In this document: piece after piece, positions 6,243 through 13,593 of the stretch
Numbering within the stretch: the stretch's first letter is position 1
Layout of the letters: each line of letters opens with the position of its first letter
Assembly: GCA_034659895.1 (NCBI GenBank)
Contig: JAYEIF010000105.1
Span: forward strand, 1-16,355
From: B120-G9 sp034659895
GTDB taxonomy: Bacteria > Zixibacteria > MSB-5A5 > GN15 > FEB-12
Length of the DNA: 16,355 nt
Direction of reading: 5' to 3'
Position numbers and translations under genes: made by a program
The notes under the pieces: model-generated
Databases searched by the model: none
What the model was told of the DNA's origin: nothing
What the model saw: the letters and a program-made list of their open reading frames with translations, nothing else

Positions 6243-7055
6243 GTGTCATACACAAACATCCAATTAGTCAGTCATCATCTTGCCACCGCATTCCCCATAT
6301 ATGGGACAGTGTATAATCAACCCGTTGTTCTCGACACCGATGACTACATCTCGTTTTTCTCCGGTGCAGTGGAGGAATCATCTTTGCGGGTGAAATCAAT
6401 TCAATCAAACTCTCCGGAACGGATTACTCTCACGTTGAGTTCAGGCACTGCTATTCTGGCTTCAACGTCTATACAGCGCGGTTCTGTGGTAGTAGCATCG
6501 GACAGTTCACTCGGTACAATTTTCACGGAAAATGTAGACTATGTTGTCAACTATAGTAACGGCGAACTGCATATCAAGTATGGCGGCAATCTGTCAGTTA
6601 ATGATACTGTTACTGTCTGGTTTGTTCCGTTTGTGCTGTATCAGGCGGGCAGTGATTTCCAGTTACAAGCCGACCACGGAGAAATACGGCGTCTCTCTAG
6701 TGGCAGTCTTGCTGAGGGAGAGACAGTTTATCTTGATTACACTCCGGTGTATCAGAGCCACACGGAGGAAATTCTAAACGCCGCTGTTCTGGAGGCAAAT
6801 AGTCAGATAGAGCAGGAGATTGATCCCGAAGGGACTTTTGGGGCTGACATCGTTCTTCAGACAGCGGCTACCTATCGGGCGCTGGCAATTGTCTGTCGTG
6901 CATCTGCCGCACGTGAGTTGTCGTCGCAACGTGGCGAAGAACGTTCGGCGTCGGCATGGATGAAATTAGCAGACACGTTTGCGCAACAATCGAGTCGGCT
7001 TTTGGAATCATTTCGGCCGCCGTATGACAATCCCAGTATTCCGGTTCACGGTTAA
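6243..7055 (+). CDS. Putative head-tail connector/neck protein
   Basis: This is a 270-residue protein with a GTG start at 6243, 6 nt after a perfect AGGAGG (6231-6236) that lies inside the last codons of the upstream gene. Residues about 1-175 are beta-rich with an Ig-like feel (RITLTLSSGTAI ... VDYVVNYSNGELHIKY ... TVTVWFVPFVLYQAG). Residues about 178-258 are a helical bundle (ILNAAVLEANSQIEQEID; LQTAATYRALAIVCRASAARELSS; ASAWMKLADTFAQQSSRLLESF). Such helical bundles, with an A-x-x-Y-R-A-L-A helix and a W-x-x-L-A-D helix, recall HK97 gp6/gp15-type head-tail connectors. The assignment rests on that and on position after the capsid genes. It is probably a ring at the portal vertex. No catalytic motif is seen. 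Confidence 0.5.
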   Translation: MSYTNIQLVSHHLATAFPIYGTVYNQPVVLDTDDYISFFSGAVEESSLRVKSIQSNSPERITLTLSSGTAILASTSIQRGSVVVASDSSLGTIFTENVDYVVNYSNGELHIKYGGNLSVNDTVTVWFVPFVLYQAGSDFQLQADHGEIRRLSSGSLAEGETVYLDYTPVYQSHTEEILNAAVLEANSQIEQEIDPEGTFGADIVLQTAATYRALAIVCRASAARELSSQRGEERSASAWMKLADTFAQQSSRLLESFRPPYDNPSIPVHG

Positions 7056-7071
7056 AGCAAGGAGTGTAAGA

Positions 7072-7440
7072 ATGAGTTTGGCAAATGTTACAGCGCGGCG
7101 AGTATGGTTCATCCACGATTTTGTGGTCTGGGGATTACCAAATATGGGTGAATTGGAATTCCTTGCGATGGAGAAGGTTGGGTCGGAGGAGTCAGTCCTT
7201 TATGGCATTCATACTATCGGAGGAGGATCTCAGGAAGTATCGTTTGGTAATCTGGTTGACAATCGCGGCAACCAACTTCCGGAGACAATAGACGTCCCTC
7301 GAGTTCTACCGCGGTCACGAAGTTCGGAAAATGTTTTCGTGGTCGGTAATGAAACAGCATCGTCATTCAAAATCGCCCGCGAATCAGACAGCTCCGGACC
7401 TGTAACAGTTGACTTGCTAATAGTCGAGATGGGCAGTTGA
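7072..7440 (+). CDS. Small beta-rich virion protein, unknown
   Basis: This is a 122-residue protein. ATG 7072 is preferred over an upstream in-frame start at 6979 because AAGGAG (7059-7064) is correctly spaced and the longer form would overlap the previous gene by about 77 nt. The sequence is a string of short beta strands with polar loops (RRVWFIHDFVVWGLP; ESVLYGIHTIGGGSQEVSFG; PVTVDLLIVEMGS) and no TM, signal peptide or enzyme motif. A compact beta-sandwich at the neck or tail is plausible given its position after the connector-like gene and 1 nt before the next gene. I do not recognise the family. Confidence 0.55.
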   Translation: MSLANVTARRVWFIHDFVVWGLPNMGELEFLAMEKVGSEESVLYGIHTIGGGSQEVSFGNLVDNRGNQLPETIDVPRVLPRSRSSENVFVVGNETASSFKIARESDSSGPVTVDLLIVEMGS

Positions 7441-7441
7441 G

Positions 7442-7732
7442 ATGAACGCCGTTAAACATAGCGGAGCCGATCGAAACCTCATTGACAGCCTTGATATTTT
7501 GATTGAGGCTGGCTTTGACAGTGTTCTAAAAAAAGCAAAAGAAAATATAACAATAGGGGAGTTTTTGAAAATGGTTGATATGCGAGAAAAACTGTCGGCA
7601 AAGATGCCCGGCAACAAGGAATTCTGGGACATGCTGGACAGAATACGAAAAGAGCAGTTAGGTAATAAAAAATTACCCTCGACTGTAAAACAAAAACAGC
7701 AAACAGAAACAGTGGATAAAGAAACAGCATGA
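7442..7732 (+). CDS. Small charged helical protein, unknown
   Basis: This is a 96-residue protein with an ATG one base after the previous stop (TGA-G-ATG), implying translational re-initiation; no strong Shine-Dalgarno is seen. Residues 1-75 are helical and charged (NLIDSLDILIEAGFDSVL; ITIGEFLKMVDMREKLSAK; FWDMLDRIRKEQL). The last 20 residues are a Lys/Gln/Thr-rich disordered tail. The length and character could fit a small packaging or assembly protein, but nothing specific supports this. Its stop overlaps the next start by 4 nt (ATGA), so it is part of the same transcript. Confidence 0.55.
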   Translation: MNAVKHSGADRNLIDSLDILIEAGFDSVLKKAKENITIGEFLKMVDMREKLSAKMPGNKEFWDMLDRIRKEQLGNKKLPSTVKQKQQTETVDKETA

Positions 7733-8493
7733 AAACGCTATTATTGACAACATTTGTATGCTTTGCACTTACGACAGATGTGGCTCAGTCTGGTGTCGAT
7801 ACGCTAAAAGGAACGGCGGATATTGAAGATTGTCACATTTACGGTTATTCTAATTGTAATTCCGAACAAACAGGCGAAGAATGCCGCCGTTTCAATAGCG
7901 GAGGGTTAACCTTTTTTAGAATTGGAAATGTATCTACGAAGCCACATCGTGCTTTGATAAAAATTCCCGGATGGGACGGAATAATTCCTGATTCATCGAA
8001 GTTTCTCATTTACTGTGCGTATGAAAATGACGGCAATGACAGAAAGATTTTTCTTTATCCCTTAACCAAACAGATATTCGAGGGAACCGAAGTGGCGGCA
8101 TTGGTGGGTGATTATCCTGATCCAGACAGTGGCGCAACATGGAATCACGCTTGGCTTGACGCTGGAGATTCCGACTCTCTGAGCTGGACAACTTCGGGCG
8201 GTGACTACATAACGGATGTTGCCTGCACAACAACTGTCAGCGATACAGGCCAATACTTTGCATTTGAACAATTCAATCGCATTCTGAATTACTGGGATAC
8301 TTCCGGCAACGATTATGGCTTCATTCTTATCAACGAAAATGCTTTTCCTGTCAACACTGCCCGAAAAACATTTCGGTCCACAGAATCCTCGACAGGCCTG
8401 TCGCCAATGGTGTTGCTATACACGACCGATACTACCGAATCCACAAGCGGTCGTCGGCGAAAGATTACAGTATTGAAGAACAGCGAGAGCTGA
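7729..8493 (+). CDS. Secreted DNRLRE-type beta protein encoded in the virion operon
   Basis: This is a 254-residue protein starting at the ATGA overlap with the previous gene. Residues 1-21 are a typical Sec signal peptide (MKTLLLTTFVCFALTTDVAQ, then S-G). The mature part resembles the DNRLRE carbohydrate-binding-like beta-sandwich: a leading D-C-H-I-Y, a G-G-L-x-F-F-R-I-G strand, H-R-A-L-I-K-I-P (about 73-80), GATWNHAW (135-142), W-T-T-S-G-G-D-Y (153-160), and a late NDYGFILINENA block (194-205). Three early Cys (35, 43, 52) and Cys96/Cys166 suggest disulfides, which fits export. The tail is basic (SGRRRKITVLKN). DNRLRE domains usually sit in extracellular adhesins or polysaccharide-binding proteins. 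Export from inside a virion operon is unusual. It may decorate the host surface or bind released particles. Confidence 0.68.
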   Translation: MKTLLLTTFVCFALTTDVAQSGVDTLKGTADIEDCHIYGYSNCNSEQTGEECRRFNSGGLTFFRIGNVSTKPHRALIKIPGWDGIIPDSSKFLIYCAYENDGNDRKIFLYPLTKQIFEGTEVAALVGDYPDPDSGATWNHAWLDAGDSDSLSWTTSGGDYITDVACTTTVSDTGQYFAFEQFNRILNYWDTSGNDYGFILINENAFPVNTARKTFRSTESSTGLSPMVLLYTTDTTESTSGRRRKITVLKNSES

Positions 8494-8540
8494 ACACAGG
8501 AAAACAAACCATGAACATTTATACTAATTGGAGAGAAACG

Positions 8541-9725
8541 ATGAGAATAATCTTATGCCTGATTGTCATATTACTCCTTCCTCTGTCAGCCTTGCCATCC
8601 ATAGTAAATAACTCCACGAGTTCGCCGACGGCTGAAGATTCGTTGCCGGTAGTTTTCTTCTCGCTTGATAGTCTCGGCAACCCCACTACTGCCGACTCGG
8701 TGTTTGTGCTCGTTACAAATCCAAATGGCGCAACAGCGTTTCGGGACTCGATGGCAATCACCGATAGCAGGATATCTTCACAAACAATAAGCGGAAAGCA
8801 GTTTTATTCTTTTACTGAGCAGGTATCAAACATTGACGGAAGCGGCGTCAACGGTGTTTACAATTTTGCTCTGACAGCAAAGAAAAACAGCCTTGGTTTG
8901 CTCACGCCGGGCGGTATGGAATTCCAAATTATCAGCACAGAGTTTTCCGACCAGATAGCTTTCTTGACTGATTCGGTTTTAGTTAAAGGCGGCGCAATCG
9001 ATACCAACAAAACCGAGCAGAGCGGCGGTACAGACTCGGCATCAATATCCAGTTGGGTATGGAATACTCCACAGGCAAATTATACAGCGGCAGGGTCGTT
9101 TGGAAAGTATCTCGATACGGAAGTTTCAGGTCTCAGCGGAGGGTCGGGAGCATATTCATTCACACTGGTTGCGTATGATACTTCTGCAAGTCAGGCTGTT
9201 TCTCAAGCACAGGTTGCTGTTCGGGGGATAAACCAGAGCGCTCTTGTAGGGATAGGAACCACCAACAGCAATGGCGAGGTAGCATTCAATCTTGATGCGG
9301 ATAGTTTTGTGATTGTAGCCTCGTCACCCGGTTTTGCGTTTGATACTTTCGATACGTTGGCAGTAACAGGAAGCGGTGTTGATACAATAAATGGTTGCCA
9401 ATTCAATATCGAAACTCCGTCTGATCCAAATGTCTGTCGTGTTTTTGGCTACGTCTATGATGTGAGTGGTCAGCCGGAATCCGGAGCGACAGTTACGGCG
9501 TCTCTTCCCGATGGTGTCGTTACATATTCAGGCTGTTTCGTATCGCCATTCGCAGTTACTACTACTACCGACGATGATGGATTGTTCATAATCGATCTAC
9601 TTCCATCATCTACGCTTAGTCAGCCAGAGACGAAATATGAAATAACGATAACTCGCTCTGATGGGACTGTCTTGCGGTGCCGAGTTATCATTCCCGATGA
9701 TAATCTCTGGCAGCTAACGTGGTAG
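8541..9725 (+). CDS. Secreted multi-domain Ig-like protein in the virion operon
   Basis: This is a 394-residue protein. ATG 8541 is chosen because it follows GGAGAG (8530-8535) and gives a clean signal peptide (MRIILCLIVILLLPLSALPS); an upstream start at 8511 would put charged residues before it. Residues about 30-150 form a first Ig-like domain (SLPVVFFSLDSLGNPTTADS ... GVYNFALTAKK). Residues 172-197 (WVWNTPQ ... AAGSFGKYLDTEVSG) match a linker motif common in phage fibre proteins. About 204-290 is a carboxypeptidase-regulatory/PEGA-like domain (GIGTTNSNGEVAFNLDADS). About 297-394 is a second such domain (VFGYVYDVSGQPESGATVTA ... VIIPDDNLWQLTW). No enzyme motif is seen. The fibre-like linker ties it to the virion, the signal peptide to the envelope. 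It follows the DNRLRE gene by 47 nt. Confidence 0.65.
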   Translation: MRIILCLIVILLLPLSALPSIVNNSTSSPTAEDSLPVVFFSLDSLGNPTTADSVFVLVTNPNGATAFRDSMAITDSRISSQTISGKQFYSFTEQVSNIDGSGVNGVYNFALTAKKNSLGLLTPGGMEFQIISTEFSDQIAFLTDSVLVKGGAIDTNKTEQSGGTDSASISSWVWNTPQANYTAAGSFGKYLDTEVSGLSGGSGAYSFTLVAYDTSASQAVSQAQVAVRGINQSALVGIGTTNSNGEVAFNLDADSFVIVASSPGFAFDTFDTLAVTGSGVDTINGCQFNIETPSDPNVCRVFGYVYDVSGQPESGATVTASLPDGVVTYSGCFVSPFAVTTTTDDDGLFIIDLLPSSTLSQPETKYEITITRSDGTVLRCRVIIPDDNLWQLTW

Positions 9726-9772
9726 CGGAGACTATTTAAAACATACACAATAAAAAACCATAGGAGGTTATG

Positions 9773-10090
9773 ATGGAATTTCTGTTTAGCAAAGCCGGTC
9801 CACTTGCTGGATTGTTGGGATCGGTGGCTATGATGTTTGCCGGATATCTGGCAAATCAGTTTATTATTCCTTTTCTCAGAGTGGGCAAGCGTCAGAGGTA
9901 TGCAACGTTGATTGCAACTCTTGCCGATGAAGTTACCGATGAGCTATGTACTAAATATCCCGAGAAAGAATGGCTAAACCACATTGACGATGCTATTGAT
10001 ACGCTGATTGAAATCTGTGAAATATCAGATAAGGTGGCGCGCCGAGCGGTGCGGGCAGCATTGGCTCGAAAGAAACAACTCAAACATTGA
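9773..10090 (+). CDS. Holin-like membrane protein (LLH-holin style)
   Basis: This is a 105-residue protein. AGGAGG (9762-9767) is only 2 nt from the ATG at 9770 but 5 nt from the ATG at 9773, so 9773 is preferred. Residues about 8-36 are one long hydrophobic membrane segment (PLAGLLGSVAMMFAGYLANQF). After a basic stop-transfer stretch (RVGKRQRYA) comes an amphipathic helical domain with Ala/Asp/Glu repeats, ending in a basic Ala-rich helix (ARRAVRAALARKKQ). This is the architecture of LLH-family phage holins, which form membrane lesions that release lysin. No lysin gene is visible before the scaffold gap. A membrane anchor for the secreted neighbours is an alternative. Confidence 0.55.
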   Translation: MEFLFSKAGPLAGLLGSVAMMFAGYLANQFIIPFLRVGKRQRYATLIATLADEVTDELCTKYPEKEWLNHIDDAIDTLIEICEISDKVARRAVRAALARKKQLKH

Positions 10091-10381
10091 AAGTTTGATG
10101 GCCCCTACTCTCATTATCCCAATTAAATGACGGAATTTCTATCCGCTTCGACGGGTTACCCTACCTGTCTGTGTGTTGAAAAACACGGTNNNNNNNNNNN
10201 NNNNNNNNNNNNNNNNNNNNNNNNNNNNNNNNNNNNNNNNNNNNNNNNNNNNNNNNNNNNNNNNNNNNNNNNNNNNNNNNNNNNNNNNNCCAGACCCGGC
10301 GAGTTCACAATGAAGATGTTGAATACACATAAGTAATCGTGGCAGGACCATCTACGATCCTGCCACTGGGGCTAAAATGAA
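10091..10381. other. Module boundary with a 100-N scaffold gap
   Basis: The interval runs from the end of the phage-like module to the stop of the dockerin gene. N bases fill 10190-10289; exactly 100 suggests a default gap of unknown true length. Just left of it is GTGTT-GAAA-AACAC (10173-10186), a 5-bp hairpin preceded by CCTGTCTG (10164-10171). This repeat-like character may explain why assembly broke. Right of the gap is the hairpin at 10339-10366. No gene is supported; an open frame across the Ns is meaningless. Confidence 0.8.
10339..10366 (-). terminator. Perfect 9-bp hairpin downstream of the dockerin gene
   Basis: GTGGCAGGA (10339-10347) and TCCTGCCAC (10358-10366) are exact reverse complements with a 10-nt loop. 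The hairpin lies 15 bp beyond the stop of the - strand gene at 10382. No clear T-run follows on either strand, so it may be a weak or Rho-assisted terminator or a 3'-end stabilising hairpin. Confidence 0.5.
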
Positions 10382-12469
10382 TCAATAACTGGGTGGGTTT
10401 GCAGCGCCAAAAATATAATTCATACAGTAGATAACATCAGCTATATTTATTTGACCATCACCGTTGGCATCAGCGCGAGAACCTCCACCGACAGGTTGTT
10501 CTCCATCAAATAGAATAAATTGCAGCAGATATTCGATGTCCTTGATATCAGCTAATCTGTCGCCGTTATAGTCGCCTTTGACATATTCGGAGCTGCAATC
10601 ATAATTTAGTAAAATCGAGGATTTTCCTTTCAAATTGGTAGCATCACCAGCCACAGCAAGGAAATTATACCAGTTGCCTTCGGTCAGACCGGTCGGAGTC
10701 CAGGCAATTGACCATCCATCGTTACTAATAATATCAACCCCTATGGTAGTTCCACTCACCTCCCAATCCAGTGGAATAGCCGAAACCATAATATCAACTT
10801 GCCTCCATGAGCCGTTAAGATAAAGACTACTATTACTACCTATCTTACGCATAGCGGTTTCATGTTTTATTCCGGTTAGAGGATTTGCTACATTAACTTT
10901 GTAAGTTCCATCAGATTGTTCCCAGTCAGTAAATCCATCAACAGCTACCCACTGTCCGGGCGTTCCTCCCAGACCAAGCAGGACACCCCGTTGGTAATTC
11001 TCAACCCATTCGCGAAGCGCAAAGTAGTCTGGGCTACGGAGAAAATCGATATTTGCGGCAATGTTTTTATCCTCGAAGTATGTCATGAGTCCATTGATGA
11101 GATCATCATCGTATGTGCCCATGTTGGAAGCCGTATTCATATAAACATTAGCCAGTTTGTTGGCAAGAGAGTCAACTGTGATAGCACTGAAACTTTCTTT
11201 CATCAAATCCTGATATCCACGGTCATACCACAGCTTCAAAACCATTGCCGCCGCCAGCGGAGCATTATACTGAGGTCCGTGAGAGGATGGTCCTGCCGCC
11301 TGCATTCCGGCTGAATAAGTATTTTCTGCTAATGTTCTGAGAACCTGAATATATTCGATATTCTCATCGGGACATGAGAACAGGAGTTCAAGCGAAGAAC
11401 AGAAAGATTCACTCATTTCTGGTGAAACAATATCAGGTATTGGTGGTGTAGGTTCCAAAAAGACAGTGATAGTGTCATACACAACATTTCCAAGTGTATC
11501 ATAAATAGCTGCTCGCAATGTGCGGGGACCTTCAGAAAGCCCCCCAAAGTTCCATGCTGCGCTAAACCCATTGCCTGTGCCAGCGTAGTTCAATCCGTCT
11601 CGGAATGCCGAAGTTCCGTCTACATCCTGACCGATATTAATCCAGATTGAACCAGAAAGATATTCGAATTGGGCGTAACTGATGATAGATGAACCTGTGG
11701 TTTCCTGTCCCCAAAGTGAAGTATTCCCATAGAGAGTGTCACCATCTTGAGGGAATAGAAAGCTTACTTCTGGTAATGGCCCCCCATTTCCACTGGCCGG
11801 AATTCCGGAAGCATACAGAACAAGTCTTCCCGGGAAATTGTAGAATTGGTTGTCGCCCATATCGATCCAGCCAATAGAGTCGTCCCAGATATTGTAGGTA
11901 GCGCATGTCATTGGTATGGTATCAATAACCACTGCCGGGCTGTCGGCAGGATCGAAAATGTTACTGATATAGAAACCAGCGAAGAATGGTCCGTTTACCG
12001 TAATAGGCGTATCCAATGGAATCCAGACGTCATACAAACCGGTCCCGGGAACATTCATTGCATATTCGTTGGAGACTGTTAGTAGCTCGCCCGGAAAAGG
12101 GCAGTTTGGGACACTGAGATCAACGCCTTCCACATCTACCGAAACATTGAGTGGTGTAGCTCCAAAAAAGTACATAGGCATATTGATTTCTGTAATTGTG
12201 AATGGATACGGTGAAGGACAACAAGCGGCTGGATCAAGATACCCTTTATACAGTTCGGCTCCGGCTACCCAGCTGTCAATCTTGTAGTAAATTCCGGCGT
12301 CATGACGCACAATGCAGGTATCAGCCGTAGTCAATGAAGGACGAACCCGTAACTCGGTTTTATCCAGATCGTCGATTTTTATCAAACGGGCTTGTTTTCT
12401 ATTTTCCGCTTGTGCTGTAACAATGAATACTAAAATTAACAGATTAATGATAACTAAGCGACGCAACAT
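10382..12469 (-). CDS. Large secreted protein with degenerate C39-like peptidase domain and C-terminal type I dockerin
   Basis: This is a 695-residue protein with its ATG at 12469-12467 and AAGGAGA (complement of 12476-12482) 6 nt upstream. Residues 1-21 are a Sec signal peptide. About 45-222 is a Cys-containing beta-sandwich (GLYDVWIPLDTPITVNGPFF at 144-163). About 232-340 is an Ig-like domain, followed by a Pro linker. About 375-560 resembles a papain-like C39_2 peptidase domain (SHGPQYNAPLAAAMVLKLW at 396-414; GGTPGQWVAVDGF at 501-513) but lacks the expected Cys and His. About 565-622 is another beta domain. Residues 630-687 are a type I dockerin with two calcium-loop repeats (GDYNGDRLADIKD; ADANGDGQINIADV). 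In Zixibacteria-like genomes dockerins are common on secreted proteins outside true cellulosomes. Probably an extracellular adhesive or structural protein. Confidence 0.78.
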   Translation of the reverse strand: MLRRLVIINLLILVFIVTAQAENRKQARLIKIDDLDKTELRVRPSLTTADTCIVRHDAGIYYKIDSWVAGAELYKGYLDPAACCPSPYPFTITEINMPMYFFGATPLNVSVDVEGVDLSVPNCPFPGELLTVSNEYAMNVPGTGLYDVWIPLDTPITVNGPFFAGFYISNIFDPADSPAVVIDTIPMTCATYNIWDDSIGWIDMGDNQFYNFPGRLVLYASGIPASGNGGPLPEVSFLFPQDGDTLYGNTSLWGQETTGSSIISYAQFEYLSGSIWINIGQDVDGTSAFRDGLNYAGTGNGFSAAWNFGGLSEGPRTLRAAIYDTLGNVVYDTITVFLEPTPPIPDIVSPEMSESFCSSLELLFSCPDENIEYIQVLRTLAENTYSAGMQAAGPSSHGPQYNAPLAAAMVLKLWYDRGYQDLMKESFSAITVDSLANKLANVYMNTASNMGTYDDDLINGLMTYFEDKNIAANIDFLRSPDYFALREWVENYQRGVLLGLGGTPGQWVAVDGFTDWEQSDGTYKVNVANPLTGIKHETAMRKIGSNSSLYLNGSWRQVDIMVSAIPLDWEVSGTTIGVDIISNDGWSIAWTPTGLTEGNWYNFLAVAGDATNLKGKSSILLNYDCSSEYVKGDYNGDRLADIKDIEYLLQFILFDGEQPVGGGSRADANGDGQINIADVIYCMNYIFGAANPPSY

Positions 12470-12508
12470 TCTATGTCTCCTTATAATGTATTATTTTGAG
12501 GCTTTTCT

Positions 12509-12537
12509 TTGATTATCGAGCGTTTTGCACATATACT
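12509..12537 (+). promoter_or_regulatory. Possible sigma-70-type promoter of lipA
   Basis: TTGATT (12509-12514) and TATACT (12532-12537) match the -35 and -10 consensus at 4/6 and 5/6 positions with an ideal 17-nt spacer. Transcription would begin near 12544, inside the upstream-extended open frame. This supports the shorter lipA start at 12626 and leaves a leader of about 80 nt. Confidence 0.45.
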
Positions 12538-12625
12538 TGATCGAAAAGTAAATATATTGGCTAAAAATGGAGATACAGATTGTCTGGTTAGTTTCATTTT
12601 GAAGAACAGTAGTAAACAGAATAAT

Positions 12626-13483
12626 ATGTTAAGGAAGCCCGATTGGCTTCGAGTGCCTGTCTTTGGCGGGCATCAGTTCGCACATGTCAGCCATATTCTT
12701 GAAGAGCTTAGACTCAATACGGTATGCCTTGAAGCCAAATGTCCGAATCGCGGCGAGTGCTTCAACCGCGGAACAGCAACCTTTCTGATTCTTGGATCTA
12801 TCTGTACTCGGAATTGTCGTTTCTGTAATATCAAAACCGGAAAACCATCAGCCCCCGATCCGACTGAGCCTGCGCGGGTAGCGGAAGCAGTCCGACAGTT
12901 GAAGCTCAAGTATGTAGTTGTAACTTCTGTAACACGCGACGATCTTGATGATGATGGGGCTAATCATTTTGCTGATACTGTGAGTGAAATTAGAAAAGCG
13001 GTTCCCGAAGCCGGTGTAGAAATTTTGACTCCGGACTTCAGGGGTTCAACAGAAGCTCCACAGATTATTATGAAGTGCCGCCCAGACATATTTAATCATA
13101 ATGTAGAAACTGTTCCTCGTTTGTATGCTGAGATTAGGCCGGCAGCCGACTATAACCGTTCTCTCAATCTGTTGCGATTTATTCGCGATGAATCTGGTAT
13201 AATTACCAAATCAGGGATTATGCTTGGATTGGGAGAAACACGCGAGGAACTAATTGCGGTATTTAATAATCTTGCTGCCGCCGGTATCTCTATTCTTACT
13301 CTTGGGCAATATCTTGCTCCTTCTCTTAATCATGTTTCCGTAAAAAGGTATGTTTCCCCACAGGAGTTTTCCGATTTGAAACAAATTGCTTTAGAATCTG
13401 GTATTCCCTATGTCCTGTCAGGTCCTCTCGTTCGTTCTTCCTATAGGGCTGAAGAGTTTTTGTCCAAGTTGCATTCTGCTTGA
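12626..13483 (+). CDS. lipA: Lipoyl synthase
   Basis: This is a radical-SAM enzyme that inserts two sulfurs into protein-bound octanoyl groups to make the lipoyl cofactor of 2-oxoacid dehydrogenases and the glycine-cleavage H protein. The 285-residue form from ATG 12626 begins with the family's usual R-K-P-x-W-L-R-V. The auxiliary-cluster motif is C34-x4-C39-x5-C45 and the radical-SAM motif is C60-x3-C64-x2-C67. Further conserved blocks are VVVTSVTRDDLDDDGA (97-112), DIFNHNVETVPRLY (154-167), KSGIMLGLGET (195-205), LTLGQYLAPS (224-233) and the C-terminal R-S-S-Y (270-273), whose Ser ligates the auxiliary cluster. The frame is open upstream to 12509, but that part lacks family similarity and a good ribosome-binding site; a strong Shine-Dalgarno is also missing at 12626. 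No lipB or lplA is adjacent. Confidence 0.96.
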   Translation: MLRKPDWLRVPVFGGHQFAHVSHILEELRLNTVCLEAKCPNRGECFNRGTATFLILGSICTRNCRFCNIKTGKPSAPDPTEPARVAEAVRQLKLKYVVVTSVTRDDLDDDGANHFADTVSEIRKAVPEAGVEILTPDFRGSTEAPQIIMKCRPDIFNHNVETVPRLYAEIRPAADYNRSLNLLRFIRDESGIITKSGIMLGLGETREELIAVFNNLAAAGISILTLGQYLAPSLNHVSVKRYVSPQEFSDLKQIALESGIPYVLSGPLVRSSYRAEEFLSKLHSA

Positions 13484-13593
13484 GCGCAATCTTTATACAT
13501 TAAGCAATAGTGTCATTGTTTGATAGCCAGATCTTCCGATAGAAGAAAATGGAAGGTAAACTGAGTTGAAAAGAATGATGCTCGAGGGATCAA

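Noticed and set aside
10127..10336. Open frames crossing the N run
   Set aside because: A hundred unknown bases make the frame meaningless, and the flanks have no recognisable protein signal.
12509..12625. Upstream extension of lipA
   Set aside because: The 39 extra residues have no lipoyl-synthase similarity, and a plausible promoter overlaps them; the family-typical start RKPxWLRV follows ATG 12626.
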